Assembly (NCBI GenBank): GCA_009746045.1 | Contig: RPFO01000154.1 | Location: forward strand, 8,640,693 to 8,704,692 | DNA: 64,000 nucleotides | Source: Mesostigma viride | Lineage: Eukaryota > Streptophyta > Mesostigmatophyceae > Mesostigmatales > Mesostigmataceae | Direction: 5' to 3' | Shown: positions 1-12,064 of the stretch, one piece after another | Position numbering within the stretch: position 1 is the first letter of the stretch | Layout: every line of letters begins with the position of its first letter | Made by a program: the position numbers and the translations under genes | Notes under the pieces: model-generated | The model's input: the letters and a program-made list of their open reading frames with translations, nothing else | The model's database searches: none | Told to the model about the DNA's origin: nothing

Positions 1-1985
1 CGTTTGCGAGGGGGTCTGGCCCGGAAATCTTGCCGCAACGAATAAGCAGCAATACATGCCTACAGCGATAATTACAAAGGTTCTTAGTCCCTAGCGATGC
101 AGAAAGCAACGTTCATTAACGGGGAGATTGAAAATGTTAAAGAACCTTTTATTTTATTACTTTTCCTCGTCATTTTCGGAAAGAAAACGCCAGGTCCTGC
201 TTTATGCGCTGTCAACCCGTCCATGGGTGGCTGGCATTTCTTGCGCGCCTTGTCAGGAAAGATAGCATGCCATTGTACGTCTATTATCCAGTGGTTACCC
301 CCGAAGTCTATTGCGTTTAGAAATCCCTTTATTCTAAGCTTTCAGCACGGTTTCCTGGAAGGGTGCGTTGTTTTGTTCGCCGCTTGCTGCATGCACGTCT
401 CTAGTTTTCCGGCAGCTTTCAACCGATTCGCTTACGTTATGCGTGGCAAGCTCTGAAATCCTGTCTAGGATTGATTTGGGTAATATCAAGGTAAGCTGCT
501 ACGTTAATGTAATGATATATGGAAGGATTTGGATGGCAGAGTGCTTATATTGCATATTCAACACGTACCCCGGCATGCCTCGAAGGCGGCATGCAACAAG
601 CTGGCGAGCATATGAACCGTGCGTCTCAACGTGCTGGGAAACAAGGTGGCTATACTTCTCTTGCTGGCCATGCTTTGTATATGTGTAAGCTATGCTTACG
701 TGTGTGTTCTCTTTAGATTTGTGGATCACAGCCACTATGCATCACAATCAATGTGCTCTCAAGGATGCTAGCCATGCTTATGAGGATGGCTGCAAGCCAT
801 TTCTCTTATGGCTTTGCTGTATTTCGTGTTTGCGCTTACAGTTCTGTTTTGTTGGTTGGTTTTTGAACGGGGTGATGTGAACCTGCAGGGTTAGAACATT
901 GTGTTATTATTGCTGGTTGATTGAGGCATCATCCTCTACTCTAAGTCAGCATAGCACGTGTATATGAGCATGCTGTTTATGCACCTTATTGTTGAGCATG
1001 GTTTACAACCATGGTGAGGTGTGGGGTGTGGCTAGCATGTACGAGTCACCCATCTAATCCCACATGTTTCTGTTGCTATTGAACGTTGCTTGGGCCTCTA
1101 AACATTTCTGTTATTACCAATGAAGATTGCCAACTATGCTACTATAGTGTGGTGCTGCATGCTATGAATGACCTCTCTAGTACTCAAGGCTCATGCTCAG
1201 CTTGATCCTGCATTTGGTGGCTGTTTGTATAACTCAATTGGCAGCCGTCTATGTTAGGATTCTGATGATTTGTGGTGGGCAGGTGATGAAAAGGGTTATG
1301 TTTGAGCTCATGCCAGTCTATACTAGGGTTGAGGGGTGGCAGTTGAGGACACCAGTTTATGCCATCAGTCTAGCTCAGAATGACCTGAATTTTGATTCCA
1401 AGATAGTTTGCATGATAAATAACTTGCTGGCACCTTGTTTGCCCCACTTGGTGGTGGGCAAGGTTGTGATTGGTGCAGCCATTTGGCATTAAACCGTATT
1501 TTCGTGCATTTTTTTTTTTCATACAAAAGTGATGCCTGTTCACATACGTGGTCAGAATGAGCTGAAAATTGGTCCCATTGATATTCCCACCCTGTGGAAG
1601 TTATCTATATCTCCCTGGGCCCAACCCACGCGCATTTGATTTGATTTTTTTTTTTTAGTCACAAAAAAGACGTATTTTTCGGTAAACTGCCAAAGTATGC
1701 CCAGACGTGCGATTTTGGTGCTGCAAATTAGCTCCATTCCTTGGTCTGGGTGGGGATTTGACTGGAATATGGTGTTTGGTACACAAGTGTGGGGGGGTTG
1801 TCCTAGGCAATCCGTGCTTTTAGGGGGTGTGCGCGCCAAAAAAAGCTCCCTGCACATGTATTGTGATGGGCCTTGAACTCAAAAAGTAGCCAGATGCATG
1901 CCCAAGGGTCATATTTATGGTCCCCCATCATAATTTGCATTGCCAGCATGGGTATTGAGTGCAAAACATGTGTATTCAATTTGGG
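1..1985. other. no recognisable gene
   Basis: Both strands hold only short open frames with no motif I recognise. Poly-T tracts lie near 1509-1519 and 1645-1656. It may be intergenic sequence, intron or decayed repeat, and nothing here can be assigned. Confidence 0.5.
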
Positions 1986-3026
1986 GGGGGGCAGGTCCGT
2001 CCGGACCCCTTAAACAGGTACCACGTGTTTAAACAGGTACCACGGACTCAGCCGGCAATTCATATCGGCTGCCGAGACAAGCTGTTCACGGCCCGCTTCT
2101 GGCAGGAGTTCTTTGAATGCCTGGGCACCAAGGTGTCGCTGGGGACAGCATATCACAGCTCGTCCTCCCACCTGGTGGAGAGGCTCAACCGCACAGTGCA
2201 TGCAAGAGACCATGCGCCACTACACCGACGCGGTGGGAAGCACCTGGGAAGTGTTCTTGGGCTTGGTGGAGTTCTCCCTGAAATACGCCCCCCAGGCAGC
2301 TCATGGCTTCAGACCATTCTTCCTCAACACGGGCAGGCATCCGCTCACGCCGACTGACCTCCTCACAAGCCCAGCCTTAGCTGAGAAGTCGGTCCGGCGA
2401 GACACCCTCTAAGGGGTGGAGAGGCTGCTGGTCCAGATGCGCCAGGCCCATGACAGTGCGGTCAAGGGCTACCGGGCCGCCGCCGAGCGCTATATGGCGA
2501 GGACTGCTGGCCGCCTAGATGCGCGCACGCCGGCCATCGAGGTAGGCGACTGGGTACTGGTGGAAGGCCCCCGCCTAGGACGTTTCTCTGAGAAGGTAGA
2601 GGGTGAGCTCAAGACAAAACTCCGTCCTATGTTCCTGGGGCCACACAAGGTTCTGGAGAAGCTCGGAGATGTGATGTTCAAGGTGGACATCCCGAGCTCC
2701 TGGAACACTTCCTCCAACTTCCATCGAGACCAGCTCAAGTTATACCACTCCATCCAAGGCAGAACTCCATCCAAGGTCGGCTCAACCCGCCGGCCCCTGT
2801 CGAGTACAACCCCGAGACTGGAGAACAGGAAGATGAGGTGGCCGAGATCGTGGACCACCGGGACATCAAGCGTGGGAGAGGTAGACAGCGACAATATCGC
2901 GTACGGTGGCGTTTTGCTCAGCATGATTACGAGGATTCGTGGCGATCCGAGAATGAGCTAGAAGGGTGTGAACGTTTGCTTCGCATAAGGCCAAGCATGC
3001 CCTCCACTAGGCTACCGCGAAGGTAG
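1986..3026 (+). pseudogene. Ty3/gypsy chromovirus integrase plus chromodomain, broken
   Basis: This is the 3' part of a gypsy pol. The integrase core is visible from about 2050 (CRDKLFTARFWQEFF, then TAYHSSSSHLVERLNR, matching the usual RD..F.s.FW and S/TAYHPqtdGQtERvNR blocks). It continues in another frame (SLKYAPQAAHGFRPFFLNTG), passes a stop at 2410-2412, then enters the integrase C-terminal region (VGDWVLVEGPRLGRFSEK, KLRPMFLGPHKVLEKLGD). It ends with a chromodomain in a third frame at about 2838-2990 (QYRVRWRFAQHDYEDSW), the histone-binding module that defines chromoviruses. The frame order is 3, 1, 1 after a stop, then 3, so the copy is dead. Protease, RT and RNase H are not in the window. 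A short tandem duplication (taaacaggtaccac) lies at about 2010-2043. The 3' LTR at 4721-5372 very probably belongs to this copy. Confidence 0.85.
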
Positions 3027-4700
3027 TAGTGGTGGGGGCGCTATGACAACGGGCAGGATCACGTGTACGCTAGGATGCCGCGAAGGCACTTGCGTTATTC
3101 ACGTCGATGTGTACGCACCATCGTGGTAATTGGGTCGAAGAGCATCCCCAACGCCATGTGCAAGCAGGGCCGACTCGGCGAACGGGCGGTTCTGTCACAC
3201 CTGCGGTGACACCGATCCAGCAACAGGACGGTGATGCCGTGCGAACCATTCGGACCCAGGGCACGGGCGGAATGACGGTTCTTGTCGGGACGGGACCGAC
3301 CCGGCGAACGGGCGGCTCGACCGACCCGACTAAGCTGGATTCCGAGGATATCGAGCGCAACCGGAAACGGCCCAAATTGGAACCGGATGCCCAGCGAGAA
3401 GTTAGACGTCGCGCATGTACGAACGAGGTGTCGGCGGGCAGTGTCTCCGCAGATTCCCAGAGTCCGCGCCGAGAAGCGCGAACTTACTCCAAGCGGGTGG
3501 CCCACGTGGAGACGTCCCGCGCACATATATACCAGAGAGGCGTGGCCCGGTACCAGCGGTGGGCTTTATATCTCCCACGCAGGGGTCTTTGATCGCACGG
3601 GCAGACCATGGACGGTGGGCGCCTACGTCAGCGCGTTTCCCGGCCCACAGCGAGTACGCCCCTTACGCGAGTTTCGGGGTGTTCCCGTCTACATTGAGCT
3701 GCCACCGATCGCGGTTCGTGGCCGTCCGCAGCGCGGACTATCACCGCAACCGCTGCACTTTGAGGCAGGAACTCATGCGCATGTGGAGCTCGAGGCTCCA
3801 TGCGCGAGCTAATCTGCTTCGACTTGCACCCAGGGAGAGCGGCCCCGCGACCCCAGGATCGACTGCCTAGAATCGACGCCAGAGGGTTCTGGTACGCGAT
3901 ACGGCCCCAAGCGGGAGCTGCCAAAATACATGGTAGATGGTAAACCTCGAAAGGTTGACTGTCCCAAGTATGCTCCGTGCCAGGGAGAGGCATTCCTCGA
4001 CTGGGTCGTGCCCAACTTTGTGAGGGCTCCGGGCTTTCGCTTCAACGCTCTCCAGGTGCGCGTCGTAGTGTTGACCATGGCGGGAGGTTTCTTTGCGGAA
4101 CATGGATGTGGGGTTATTGATTGGAACGCGGGCACGGCATGTTCACGCACCCGCAATACCTGGCCGCATTCATGTCGCACTGGCCCACCGGGACGTGGGT
4201 AGACCGCGCTCAAACGCGCACCAACGTGAACGAATACCAGCTCGCATACAATGCGGATCACCTCGCTAACCCCGGGAAGATCCTCGAGGAAATTGGTGAG
4301 CAGGGTCGCCACTGAGGTACTCCACGAGTATCGCCAACGGAAGGCGCGGTCGGGAGGGGTGGGCCCCAGCATTGGAGGAATGTGAGGTCGCGACCTCCTC
4401 ATGGATGGATTGCAACGGGATGACGACATTATCCCATCGGCTATATCAAGGAATTGTCCTTGTGTGGCAATGCCGGGGAGAATTGGCTTTACTAACCCGC
4501 TGGCGAACAGGGGTTGGGACATAGTATCCCCATGGCCGATTTTGTACTATTGTTCTCTATAGCTGACTGCCCAGCCTGGGCAATGGTCGCTTTTGTGTGT
4601 GTGTTGCTTGTTTTGCTTGCAAGTGCTTCTTTTTTTTTTTTGTTTGTTTGTGCTAATTGTCTTGTTGCGTGCGCCCCAAGCCTGGACGATATAGCTATCG
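3027..4700 (+). other. 3' non-coding part of the gypsy element
   Basis: This stretch lies between the chromodomain and the polypurine tract. It contains open frames on both strands, but none has a known domain. A GC-rich motif encoding PTRRTGG occurs twice, at about 3170-3192 and 3296-3316, as an imperfect repeat of about 126 bp. I treat it as element-internal sequence because the LTR follows directly, but an independent insertion cannot be excluded. Confidence 0.4.
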
Positions 4701-4720
4701 TCCCCTGGGGAAGGGAGGAG
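4701..4720 (+). other. polypurine tract of the gypsy element
   Basis: The purine-rich run ggggaagggaggag lies immediately before the TGTTAC start of the LTR. This is where plus-strand DNA synthesis primes in LTR retroelements, so it fixes the orientation (+) and makes 4721-5372 a 3' LTR. Confidence 0.7.
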
Positions 4721-5372
4721 TGTTACGGCCCAGACCTTTGTATGGGCGTATAACAATGCCTTCAACAAATAAGGTCGAAAGTCATTTGTTATTCGTTTGG
4801 GACTTTCAATAGCTCGCTTTCATAGTCCGCCGGACTATAGGACTCAATTCGGGACTTATTTGGGAATTTGTCCTAAGTTCGGGACTTTGTGTGTTTCGGA
4901 CCAGTTATTTTGGGCCTAGCCAGAAGTACGAGATCTTCTAGGGGCCGGGCCGGCCCTAGACGTCAGACAGAACCTATTGGGGCTTGACGGCAGTATCTGG
5001 AAGATCGGCGCGCATGTCGGCGCGCCTGCACACCAACTTGCCAGCTTGGTAGCGCAGCTAGGTGAAATTGGTCTGAGGACGATGGACTCGCTCTCTTTGG
5101 TTTGATGATTAATGAAACGAGTGTTGACGACTCTCTCAGACCAAGGGGCACTAATCCGGATGTCATTTGCCTCATGACATGCCGTGTTATATAGCTAGAT
5201 TAATTAATCATGCTAAAAGGCCTATAGCTGAGGATAAACCGCGGCTCAGTTAGTCAATTTACTGCGATCTTTGCTTGCTATCGCGGTACGCGGATGCGCG
5301 GCTATGCCGGCTTATTAAACTGCACCTTATACTAGATTAGATCTTTCGCACCGTCCGGCTCGGGATGTAACA
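4721..5372 (+). repeat. 652-bp LTR of gypsy element (3' LTR)
   Basis: It begins TGTTACGGCC and ends GGGATGTAACA, giving a 6-bp terminal inverted repeat TGTTAC/GTAACA. A second, nearly identical copy lies inverted at 53310-54926, where it is interrupted by another insertion. A polypurine tract precedes it. Flanks aggag and gacac do not match, as expected for one LTR of a longer element. Confidence 0.85.
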
Positions 5373-5689
5373 GACACCTTGGCATTAGGATAGAATGGCA
5401 CATATACTGCTGGTCAGCCGTCATTGCCGGCTGACCAGACTTTGCGTAAGTTAACACTAACTTACTGATCCTGGACGGACTAGCCTGTCAGTTACAACCT
5501 GATCTAGTCAGTCCTAACATGACAACTACAGTCCCGGTACTGAGGTACCGGCTCATCACATACTGAGTATAGCCACGTGTCCATGCCACGACTGCTCTAG
5601 TCCAGTACCGTCCCAGTACCCAATTGGGTGCTGGCGGTGCTGACACGTGTCCACTTAGGCTACTACAGGCGGGAGACTTAGACTAACTT
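5373..5689. other. no gene; short inverted repeats
   Basis: No coding signal is visible. Several small hairpins can form, for example ctggtcagccg with cggctgaccag near 5410-5440 and gtaccg with cggtac near 5536-5550. Function unknown. Confidence 0.4.
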
Positions 5690-5925
5690 GCAGGGCCGCC
5701 TTTCTGTAGCTCCATTACCCTATGAGTTGGACCCTGAGGCCGGGGAGAAGATATATGAAGTGGAGCAGTTCGGCTGGCTCACACGGTCAAGCTAGGGCAA
5801 GGGTAGGACCAAGCAGCTTCAGTTCAAGGTGCACTGGAAAGAAGAACTGGAGTCAACAGCTACATGGCTTTGGTTGTCTGACTTGACTCATAGCCGTGAT
5901 GTTGTCCAGGCTGTCTTGCTCTGTC
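5690..5925 (+). pseudogene. gypsy chromodomain relic
   Basis: Frame 3 reads a proline-rich integrase tail followed by PEAGEKIYEVEQF, a stop at 5793-5795, then KQLQFKVHWKEELESTATW and LSDLTHS. The order YEVEqi, then q.QFkVhWkgy, then TWepl.dL is the standard chromodomain pattern. It is a second, separate chromovirus relic and is not collinear with the copy at 2838-2990. The open frame continues to 6227 without a recognised domain. Confidence 0.7.
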
Positions 5926-6850
5926 AGGGGTTGTTTTTGGAGAATTCCGACATGTTCTGCGGCCTGGGACTGCCCAAGTACATTGTGGAGCTCAAGGTCC
6001 GTCAGACTCCCCTGCGGGTGCTGGTACCTCTGCTAGGTGCTAAGTGGCCTATCGTCAAGGCCTTCCTGCAGTTTTGGCCGTGGGCTTACAGCTCGTGGGT
6101 GTGCAGACACAAGACGCCCTCAGGGTGGGTGTCAGTGGATCCAGAGTCTGAGCCAGTCTGTTGTGACTCTCTCCTATCCAGGGTCCTGCAGTCGGTTTGC
6201 TGCCCAGCTGGTGAGAGGTGCCACTGAGACCTGCATGGTGGTGCAGGTTAGCAGGAACTGGCCTGAATTGGCCCACATGATTGAGCAGTTCCCTGTGTCT
6301 GGGCCAAAAGGAAGGGATGGGAAGATCGAGTGGTGATTGGTACAGCCTGTAAAGGATAAAGACTGGCAAGGAGGGGAAGTTGGAAGAGGGGGCTTTGGAC
6401 TGTGGTGTGAGGGGGGGATTCCAGGATGGATTATGGTGGGTTCCAGTTCAGTCCTGATGTTCCAGTCCAGAGCTCCAGATGTCCAGAATGAATTACCTAC
6501 AACCTAATTAACTACCTAAAACCAATATGGCAACCACGAGCCACGAGCCACGACCCACGAGGTAGCCATGGCTGCCAGCGGAGCTCATAACTTTCACGTT
6601 TGAGCACCGAATTCGGCTGTGAATATCACTATCGCTTCGTCTTTCTAAGACGCACATGCTGATATAATTTTCCGAAGCTATTACGCAATATATGACTAGC
6701 AAACGCTCCTCGGCGCAACGCAGCCTGGCGGATGCGCTCGGCCATGAAAATACGTCTGCAGCTCCGGCTGCAGCTTTGCCCTCAGGTCCGGCAGGCAGCG
6801 GTGACACTAGCTAGTCGCGCACTGGTGGTCGCCCCGAACCGTCCCGGGCT
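5926..6850. other. no recognisable gene
   Basis: The frame after the chromodomain relic runs to about 6227 without known motifs. After that I see only short frames. A local direct repeat (ccacgagccacgagccacg) lies near 6534-6556. Confidence 0.35.
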
Positions 6851-6852
6851 CA

Positions 6853-7214
6853 ATGCCTCGCCATCGGCATCGCCTGACCCTAAACGCAGCTGCCCAGCCG
6901 ACAAAACAGGATCGGGTCTTCACGCCCCACAGAACCGCACTTTCGGCCGGCCCAACCTTGGTCAATGATCACGACTGGACCAACATGTCCCCGGCAACTG
7001 CCCTGCATTGCATCTTCTACGGGGACTACGCCTCGCTTTACGATCTGTGCCTCCATCTCCACGACATCAATCGCCTCATCACCTCGGACGGCAGCTGGTG
7101 GCATAACACCAGCGTTCTGTTCGGGTGCACCCGCCCCCGCCTCCAGCACACCATCCTCAACTCCCTTCTCATGCGCTCTGATGGCGAGATCTGGGCTCCA
7201 TCCATCTCCGCCCC
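6853..7214 (+). pseudogene. 5' part of a LINE ORF1-like frame, cut by copia-1
   Basis: Open frame 1 has a protein-like composition (LHDINRLITSDGSWWHN, FGCTRPRLQHTILNSLL). It runs straight into the copia-1 insertion site. If 7215-12064 is removed (element plus one GCCCC duplication), the same frame continues for 33 codons to a TGA at 12162-12164. That segment ends in a CCHC-like cluster, CYRCGSTGRHAGC (CX2CX5HX2C, slightly off the canonical spacing). Downstream, 12640-12870 matches the conserved C-terminal region of L1-type ORF1 proteins, so I read the whole as a decayed LINE ORF1. No start can be chosen with confidence. Confidence 0.45.
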
Positions 7215-7715
7215 AGTTGCAATCTGTTGCATGACCGAAATGCGTGTATAAACTGGTGCATGAATAATGGAATGTAAATCTGTGAAACAATACTCACAAT
7301 TGCTGCACACAGCTTGTGTGCATGACCATGGTGGCAGTATAGCCAAGTTGATGCATTATAATTAGTGGTCACGCTGACTGTAGAGCACTGACTGTCGGTC
7401 AGGCTGTTGAAGTCGTGCCAAGGATTGATGAGATAAAACACCCCTTCAGCGGGCAGAAAAATACGGCAATATTCCCTGCTAATGGATATTTGTAAATGGT
7501 TCTAGAAGCGTCTAGAAGCATTGTGCAACGCTGGCGTAACGCGAGTTCAGTGTGCCTCTTGGAAATCGCTAATGCACATGAAATGTGATTGGTGCAATGT
7601 CGATAAGGCCTATCGCAATCTTGGGGTTGCACACATGACTTGTAAACATATAAATTGATAATAAACCCAGGCACCTAGTGCCGCATTCTTGCAAACATCA
7701 TTCTCATTCTCAACT
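7215..7715 (+). repeat. copia-1 5' LTR
   Basis: 501 bp, starting AGTTGCAATC and ending TTCTCAACT. It differs from the 3' LTR at two positions that I could see (gaataatgg against gaattatgg, and ctgtagag against ctgtcgag). Confidence 0.93.
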
Positions 7716-7739
7716 CGTACTCAAAAGCTGCTATTTACA

Positions 7740-8176
7740 ATGGCTCGCGGCTCCCGTTCCGACACGGACGCCATTCAGTTGACCAGTGGCGATGGTGCCG
7801 ATGCTTACAAGGAGCTGCGACAGCACGAACTGGTGGTTCGCGTGCTGCCAGAGCCGTTGGCCGACATTGAAGGCTACGGACAAGGAAAACCGTGACTTTG
7901 TCTGGGCAATCAAGGCCTGCATGGGAGGAGAAAGTCCGCACGGTAGTGAAGACTCCCGCGCAGATTTTTCGGATCTTGCGGGGGGCTCCACTGGCCAGCA
8001 AAGGGCCGCAGGCGGTGCGGGACCTGATTCGGATCGCCCAGGAGAAGGCATGGGACTGGAATTGCATGGGCCCCAAGCCTCCTCGCCACCATGTAAAGCA
8101 TCCACCTGCGAGAAAGGGGGAAATCGTAGGTGATGTGCTGTTCTGGGCACACATGCCATACTTTATTGCAATATAG
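7740..8176 (+). pseudogene. copia-1 gag remnant
   Basis: ATG at 7740 lies 25 bases after the 5' LTR and opens MARGSRSDTDAIQLTSGDG. The frame ends at 7895 and is followed in another frame by 7892-8176 (TPAQIFRILRGAP). There is no zinc knuckle, and the stretch is far shorter than the roughly 350-410 codons of gag in copia-2 and copia-3. The position makes it gag; the sequence alone does not. Confidence 0.5.
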
Positions 8177-8208
8177 ATAGATATGCTCACAACGTAGCTG
8201 TAGTTCCT

Positions 8209-9276
8209 TTGCGTCATATGGAAGCCGCCGACCTGGCAGAAGCCATTGATGTCTCTTCGTCCTTTTTCTCACCACTCGAGTCAATACAGATGGACAGGCA
8301 GTTCGCGTGTCTAGAGGGCCAGCCTGGATTTGAATGCCTCAAGACAGTTGGGCGTGAGGACCACACTGGTCAGGGTATAGTGGAGCGTGCCGTGCAAGAA
8401 TTCAAGCAAGCTGCACGGAGACAAGGTGATGCATCCCTTTCAGCATACGCAGCCCGCCTCATGTGGGCGTTGCGGATTTGTGCATGCCTTAATCGGCGTG
8501 TGTTGTTGTCCATTCCTTCTCGCAATGTGGTGATAACAGCTGAGGGATTGCAGCACGGCCACTACCCACCAGAGATAGAAGAGGAGTGGGCACGCCATTT
8601 GCAGGGTAGATTTGCCAACCTGGTACGAAGGGATACACGTAGGCCGGTTACCGCCTATAGTGTAGGAGACCTGGTTTGGGTGCATAAAGAGAGCCCCTTT
8701 GGAAAGAGGGGACAGTGGAATGGTCCAGCCACGGTAGTGTCCGTGGATGGGAGTGTGCGCAAGGCCGTTGTTTCCTTGCAGGACAAGCAACACCACATCC
8801 CGTGGAGCAAGCTCAAGCACTATCAACCGAACACAAGTGCGTGGGAGCGCCTTCTGCACTACTACGAGGACGCGGACAACTTCTTGCGGCCTCCACCAGG
8901 TGACGTGATTGCCCCTCTTTTACCCATGCCTGCCTCTGACCCTATGCAAATGTCTGCCGAAGCTCGGGAGGTAGAGGACGATGAGCATGTTGAGGAGGAC
9001 GGTGATCTGGTGGCACTTGCTGCAGATGTGCAGAGCTTAGCTCGCGAGCCCCCTGCTGACCTGCGCGAGGGTAGTAGGGAGGGCATTACCCCTGCCGTTA
9101 GCCAGGGTCCGGCTGCCGTTAGTCAGCCTCGCCGGGGTGGTGGGTTGCTCAGCAAGATTGTTCTAGGGCTGCGCCGGGACAATAACATGGGGTTAGGCTC
9201 CCTTCGCCGCCCACCACAGACTGCAGGCGTCCCCCTCAGCTGGGCCCGAGCACTGCAGTCATCTCTTCCTTGTTAA
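8209..9276 (+). pseudogene. copia-1 integrase, N-terminally truncated
   Basis: The frame begins inside the integrase catalytic core. It shows the region around the third catalytic residue (GREDHTGQGIVERAVQEFK, where E of VER is the catalytic glutamate). It then shows the C-terminal region conserved in copia-2 and copia-3 (VGDLVWVHKESPFGKRGQW, NGPATVVSVDG, HIPWSKLKHYQP). The HX3H...CX2C zinc-binding part and most of the first two catalytic aspartate blocks are missing. The next frame (protease-like/RT) overlaps its end. Confidence 0.8.
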
Positions 9277-11341
9277 CCGCTAGGGCGCTGAATTGTGGGC
9301 TCCTCATTGATACCCAGGCCCAGGTCTCTATTATCGGGGCCAATTGTGTAGACTTTCCTTTGCTGCCCTCTCATTGGACTCAGGTCACTGATTTTGCTAG
9401 GTCAGGGTCCTACAAGGTCCTGGGGGAATTTCCCTTAACCATACTCGGCGCAGACACGCCCATGTGTGTGGTAGAGGGGTATGATGGGCCCGCCTTATTA
9501 GGACAGCCGTTCTTGACGCTACCCGGGGTTACAGTGAGCAGCACACAGCTGTCCCGAGCGGGGTTTGGCTGCATGCGATTGAATAATTTTTCCCTCGATG
9601 TCGCTGCTCGGGGTCTCTCATTGCCTATGGTGGCTGCCATGAAAGGGGTAGAGTACAAGGATTCTGAATTGCCTCCTGCACGCGATCTTCTCACCCCTAA
9701 AGCCCTCACCCCTGACAGTTTGGGGATTAGCTTCCACGATGTTGCCACTGAAAGCCCCATGTCCTTCCATGATGTTGCCAGGCACGTCTCAACCGAGGAA
9801 GGGCTAGACAATACCCAAGGGGCTATGCTGGCTGCAGGGGAACGATGGTTAGGACTGGGTTGTGTGGAGCCAGTGGACCTAGTCCCAAGGGATGGCCGGT
9901 TGCTTCGTTTCAAATGGACCTTCCAGATGAAGCCGGTTCCCGGCACTGACAGGAAAGTAGAGTTTGCTAGACCTGTGGTGCTAGAATTTTCTGGATCTTC
10001 TGACCTGCCCTCCTCAGCCCTGACTGCCCCGGGCTTAAATAAAGACACTTGGCGATTGTTAGTGTGCTTTCATCTCGGGCGCCTCAACAAAGGCTTGCCG
10101 CATGGCTCCGCGGTGCTGGATTTTTCTAAGGCCTTCCTTAACGGGGATTCAGATGAGACGGCTAAATTGTGGGAGGGCACCACACCGCTGTATGTTAGGA
10201 CACCCAAGATGTGGGAACCTATTGTGGGCAAGAAGTTCATGAGGTTGGTGAAGGCTGTGGATGGGACCGTGGCCGGGCCGCGGGCGTGGCGCAAGAGTTT
10301 AGAGCGCCTTCTACTTAACCGCGCACGCATGATGTACAGCGACCTGGACCCCTCCTTGTTTGTTGGTGTCTGGAAGGGGGAGCTCGTGTTTGTTTTCGTG
10401 CATGCCGATGACTGTGACTGCCTGGGGCCACGGGAGTGGATTGTGTGGTTCCATTCGCTCGTGCACTCAGTGTACCCTGTGGGCAAGCTCGTCTTTAGGG
10501 AGCCGGGCAAGATCGTGCCCTTCATGGGCATGGACACTATTCTCGATCACGATGAGCAAGGGCAGTGGGTCATGTTGCTGCATCCTAAGGGTAGCTATGT
10601 CCCCGACCTGGTCAAGGAGGTCATGGCCCGCACTGGGCCTATCCTTCCCTCTGAGTGTGGTGCGCTGCGTGGCAAACTCAATTGGCTTGCGTGTACCACG
10701 AGCCCTGACTTGGCTGTCCTTAGTCGGTTGACAGACGATGTTCTCTGCTTGTTGGCCCGCCCGGTTGTAGCTGAGTATGTGCAGGCCTCACCGGGGTTGG
10801 TCCTGCAGGGTGTTGACTGGGACAAGCCCATCGAGCTAGGGGCTTATTGTGACAGTTCTTTGGATGCGCGGGTGCTCACCAAGATGCGTGGTAGGTGTGC
10901 GGCTGTTAGCTATATCTCAAACGCTGACAATCTGCGCCATCCTCCATCTTTGCGTGGTTCTCACGTCTCCACCGCCGTGTGTATGTGGGGTCGGACACCG
11001 CCGAGGCGCGTGCGTACTGCGAGGCTGCAAGTGAGCTCGCGTATTTCCACGCGCTACTCTGCTGGATCCTCAAGCTGGGCGGTCTCACCACACGCATCGA
11101 TCGCGTCATGCGCACCGACAGCCAAGCGCTGGTGGACTTCATTGAGAACCCCTACGCTCGCACGAGAGACCTTGACTTCCTCCGGGTGAAGGAATTTTCT
11201 GATGCGCTCCATACCGAGCACGTGGCAGGCGACCAGAATTGCTCGGATGCTCTTACCAAGCTCTATAGCTCCGCCAAGGCACAGTATACTCTTCTTAGGC
11301 ACCAAATGAACAATATGTCGCTGGGTCAGCCACGGCACTAG
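9270..11341 (+). pseudogene. copia-1 protease-like, reverse transcriptase and RNase H region (frameshifted)
   Basis: The frame starts with an aspartic-protease-like segment: LLIDTQAQVSIIG (DTQA at 9309-9320 in place of DTGA), then LTILG and YDGPALLGQPFL. RT follows with LDFSKAFLNGD (first catalytic Asp) and VFVHADDCDCLG (10401-10412, HADD where copia elements usually have YVDD). RNase H starts at about 10840 (CDSSLDARVLTKMRG). It then needs a -1 shift near 10930 to reach the frame 10979-11341 (VGSDTAEARAYCEAASELAY, RTDSQALVDFIENP, ARTRDLDFLRVKEF, CSDALTKLY). Order and residues match copia-2 and copia-3. Confidence 0.88.
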
Positions 11342-11558
11342 TTGAGATGTCGTGGAGTGTGAATGGCCCCTTGACTCGGGTTTTACCTTGGTAGGTTTTC
11401 CCGGTAGCGATGCTCTGGTGTAATTTGTTTGGCTGGGGATTACCCTCCAAAACCATGTGGGGCCTAAGGTGCGTTCATGATGGCAAGGCCTGCGCGGCCG
11501 TAGTTCTTACAGATTTGAGTATGCAGTCCTATTGCCACATGAAAAAAGAAAGGGCTGG

Positions 11559-12059
11559 AGTTGCAATCTGTTGCATGACCGAAATGCGTGTATAAACTGG
11601 TGCATGAATTATGGAATGTAAATCTGTGAAACAATACTCACAATTGCTGCACACAGCTTGTGTGCATGACCATGGTGGCAGTATAGCCAAGTTGATGCAT
11701 TATAATTAGTGGTCACGCTGACTGTCGAGCACTGACTGTCGGTCAGGCTGTTGAAGTCGTGCCAAGGATTGATGAGATAAAACACCCCTTCAGCGGGCAG
11801 AAAAATACGGCAATATTCCCTGCTAATGGATATTTGTAAATGGTTCTAGAAGCGTCTAGAAGCATTGTGCAACGCTGGCGTAACGCGAGTTCAGTGTGCC
11901 TCTTGGAAATCGCTAATGCACATGAAATGTGATTGGTGCAATGTCGATAAGGCCTATCGCAATCTTGGGGTTGCACACATGACTTGTAAACATATAAATT
12001 GATAATAAACCCAGGCACCTAGTGCCGCATTCTTGCAAACATCATTCTCATTCTCAACT
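11559..12059 (+). repeat. copia-1 3' LTR
   Basis: 501 bp, preceded by the purine tract ending at 11558 and followed by target duplication GCCCC (12060-12064). Confidence 0.93.
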
Positions 12060-12064
12060 GCCCC

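Larger units (their letters stand above)
7215..12059 (+). mobile_element. copia-1: complete Ty1/copia-like element with defective coding region
   Basis: Two 501-bp LTRs (7215-7715 and 11559-12059) flank 3.84 kb. The 5-bp target duplication GCCCC is at 7210-7214 and 12060-12064. LTR ends are AGTTG...CAACT rather than TG...CA. A polypurine tract (GAAAAAAGAAAGGGCTGG) ends at 11558. Inside, in order, are a gag remnant, an integrase lacking its N-terminal zinc-binding part, a protease-like domain, RT and RNase H. The coding region is broken in at least three places, yet the LTRs differ at only two positions that I could find. That suggests a recent insertion of an already defective copy, mobilised in trans. 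It shares its polypurine tract and LTR start with copia-2. Confidence 0.93.

Noticed and set aside
3809-4522. 237-codon minus-strand frame
   Set aside because: No motif, and overlapping frames exist on the other strand; it lies in the 3' region of the gypsy element.
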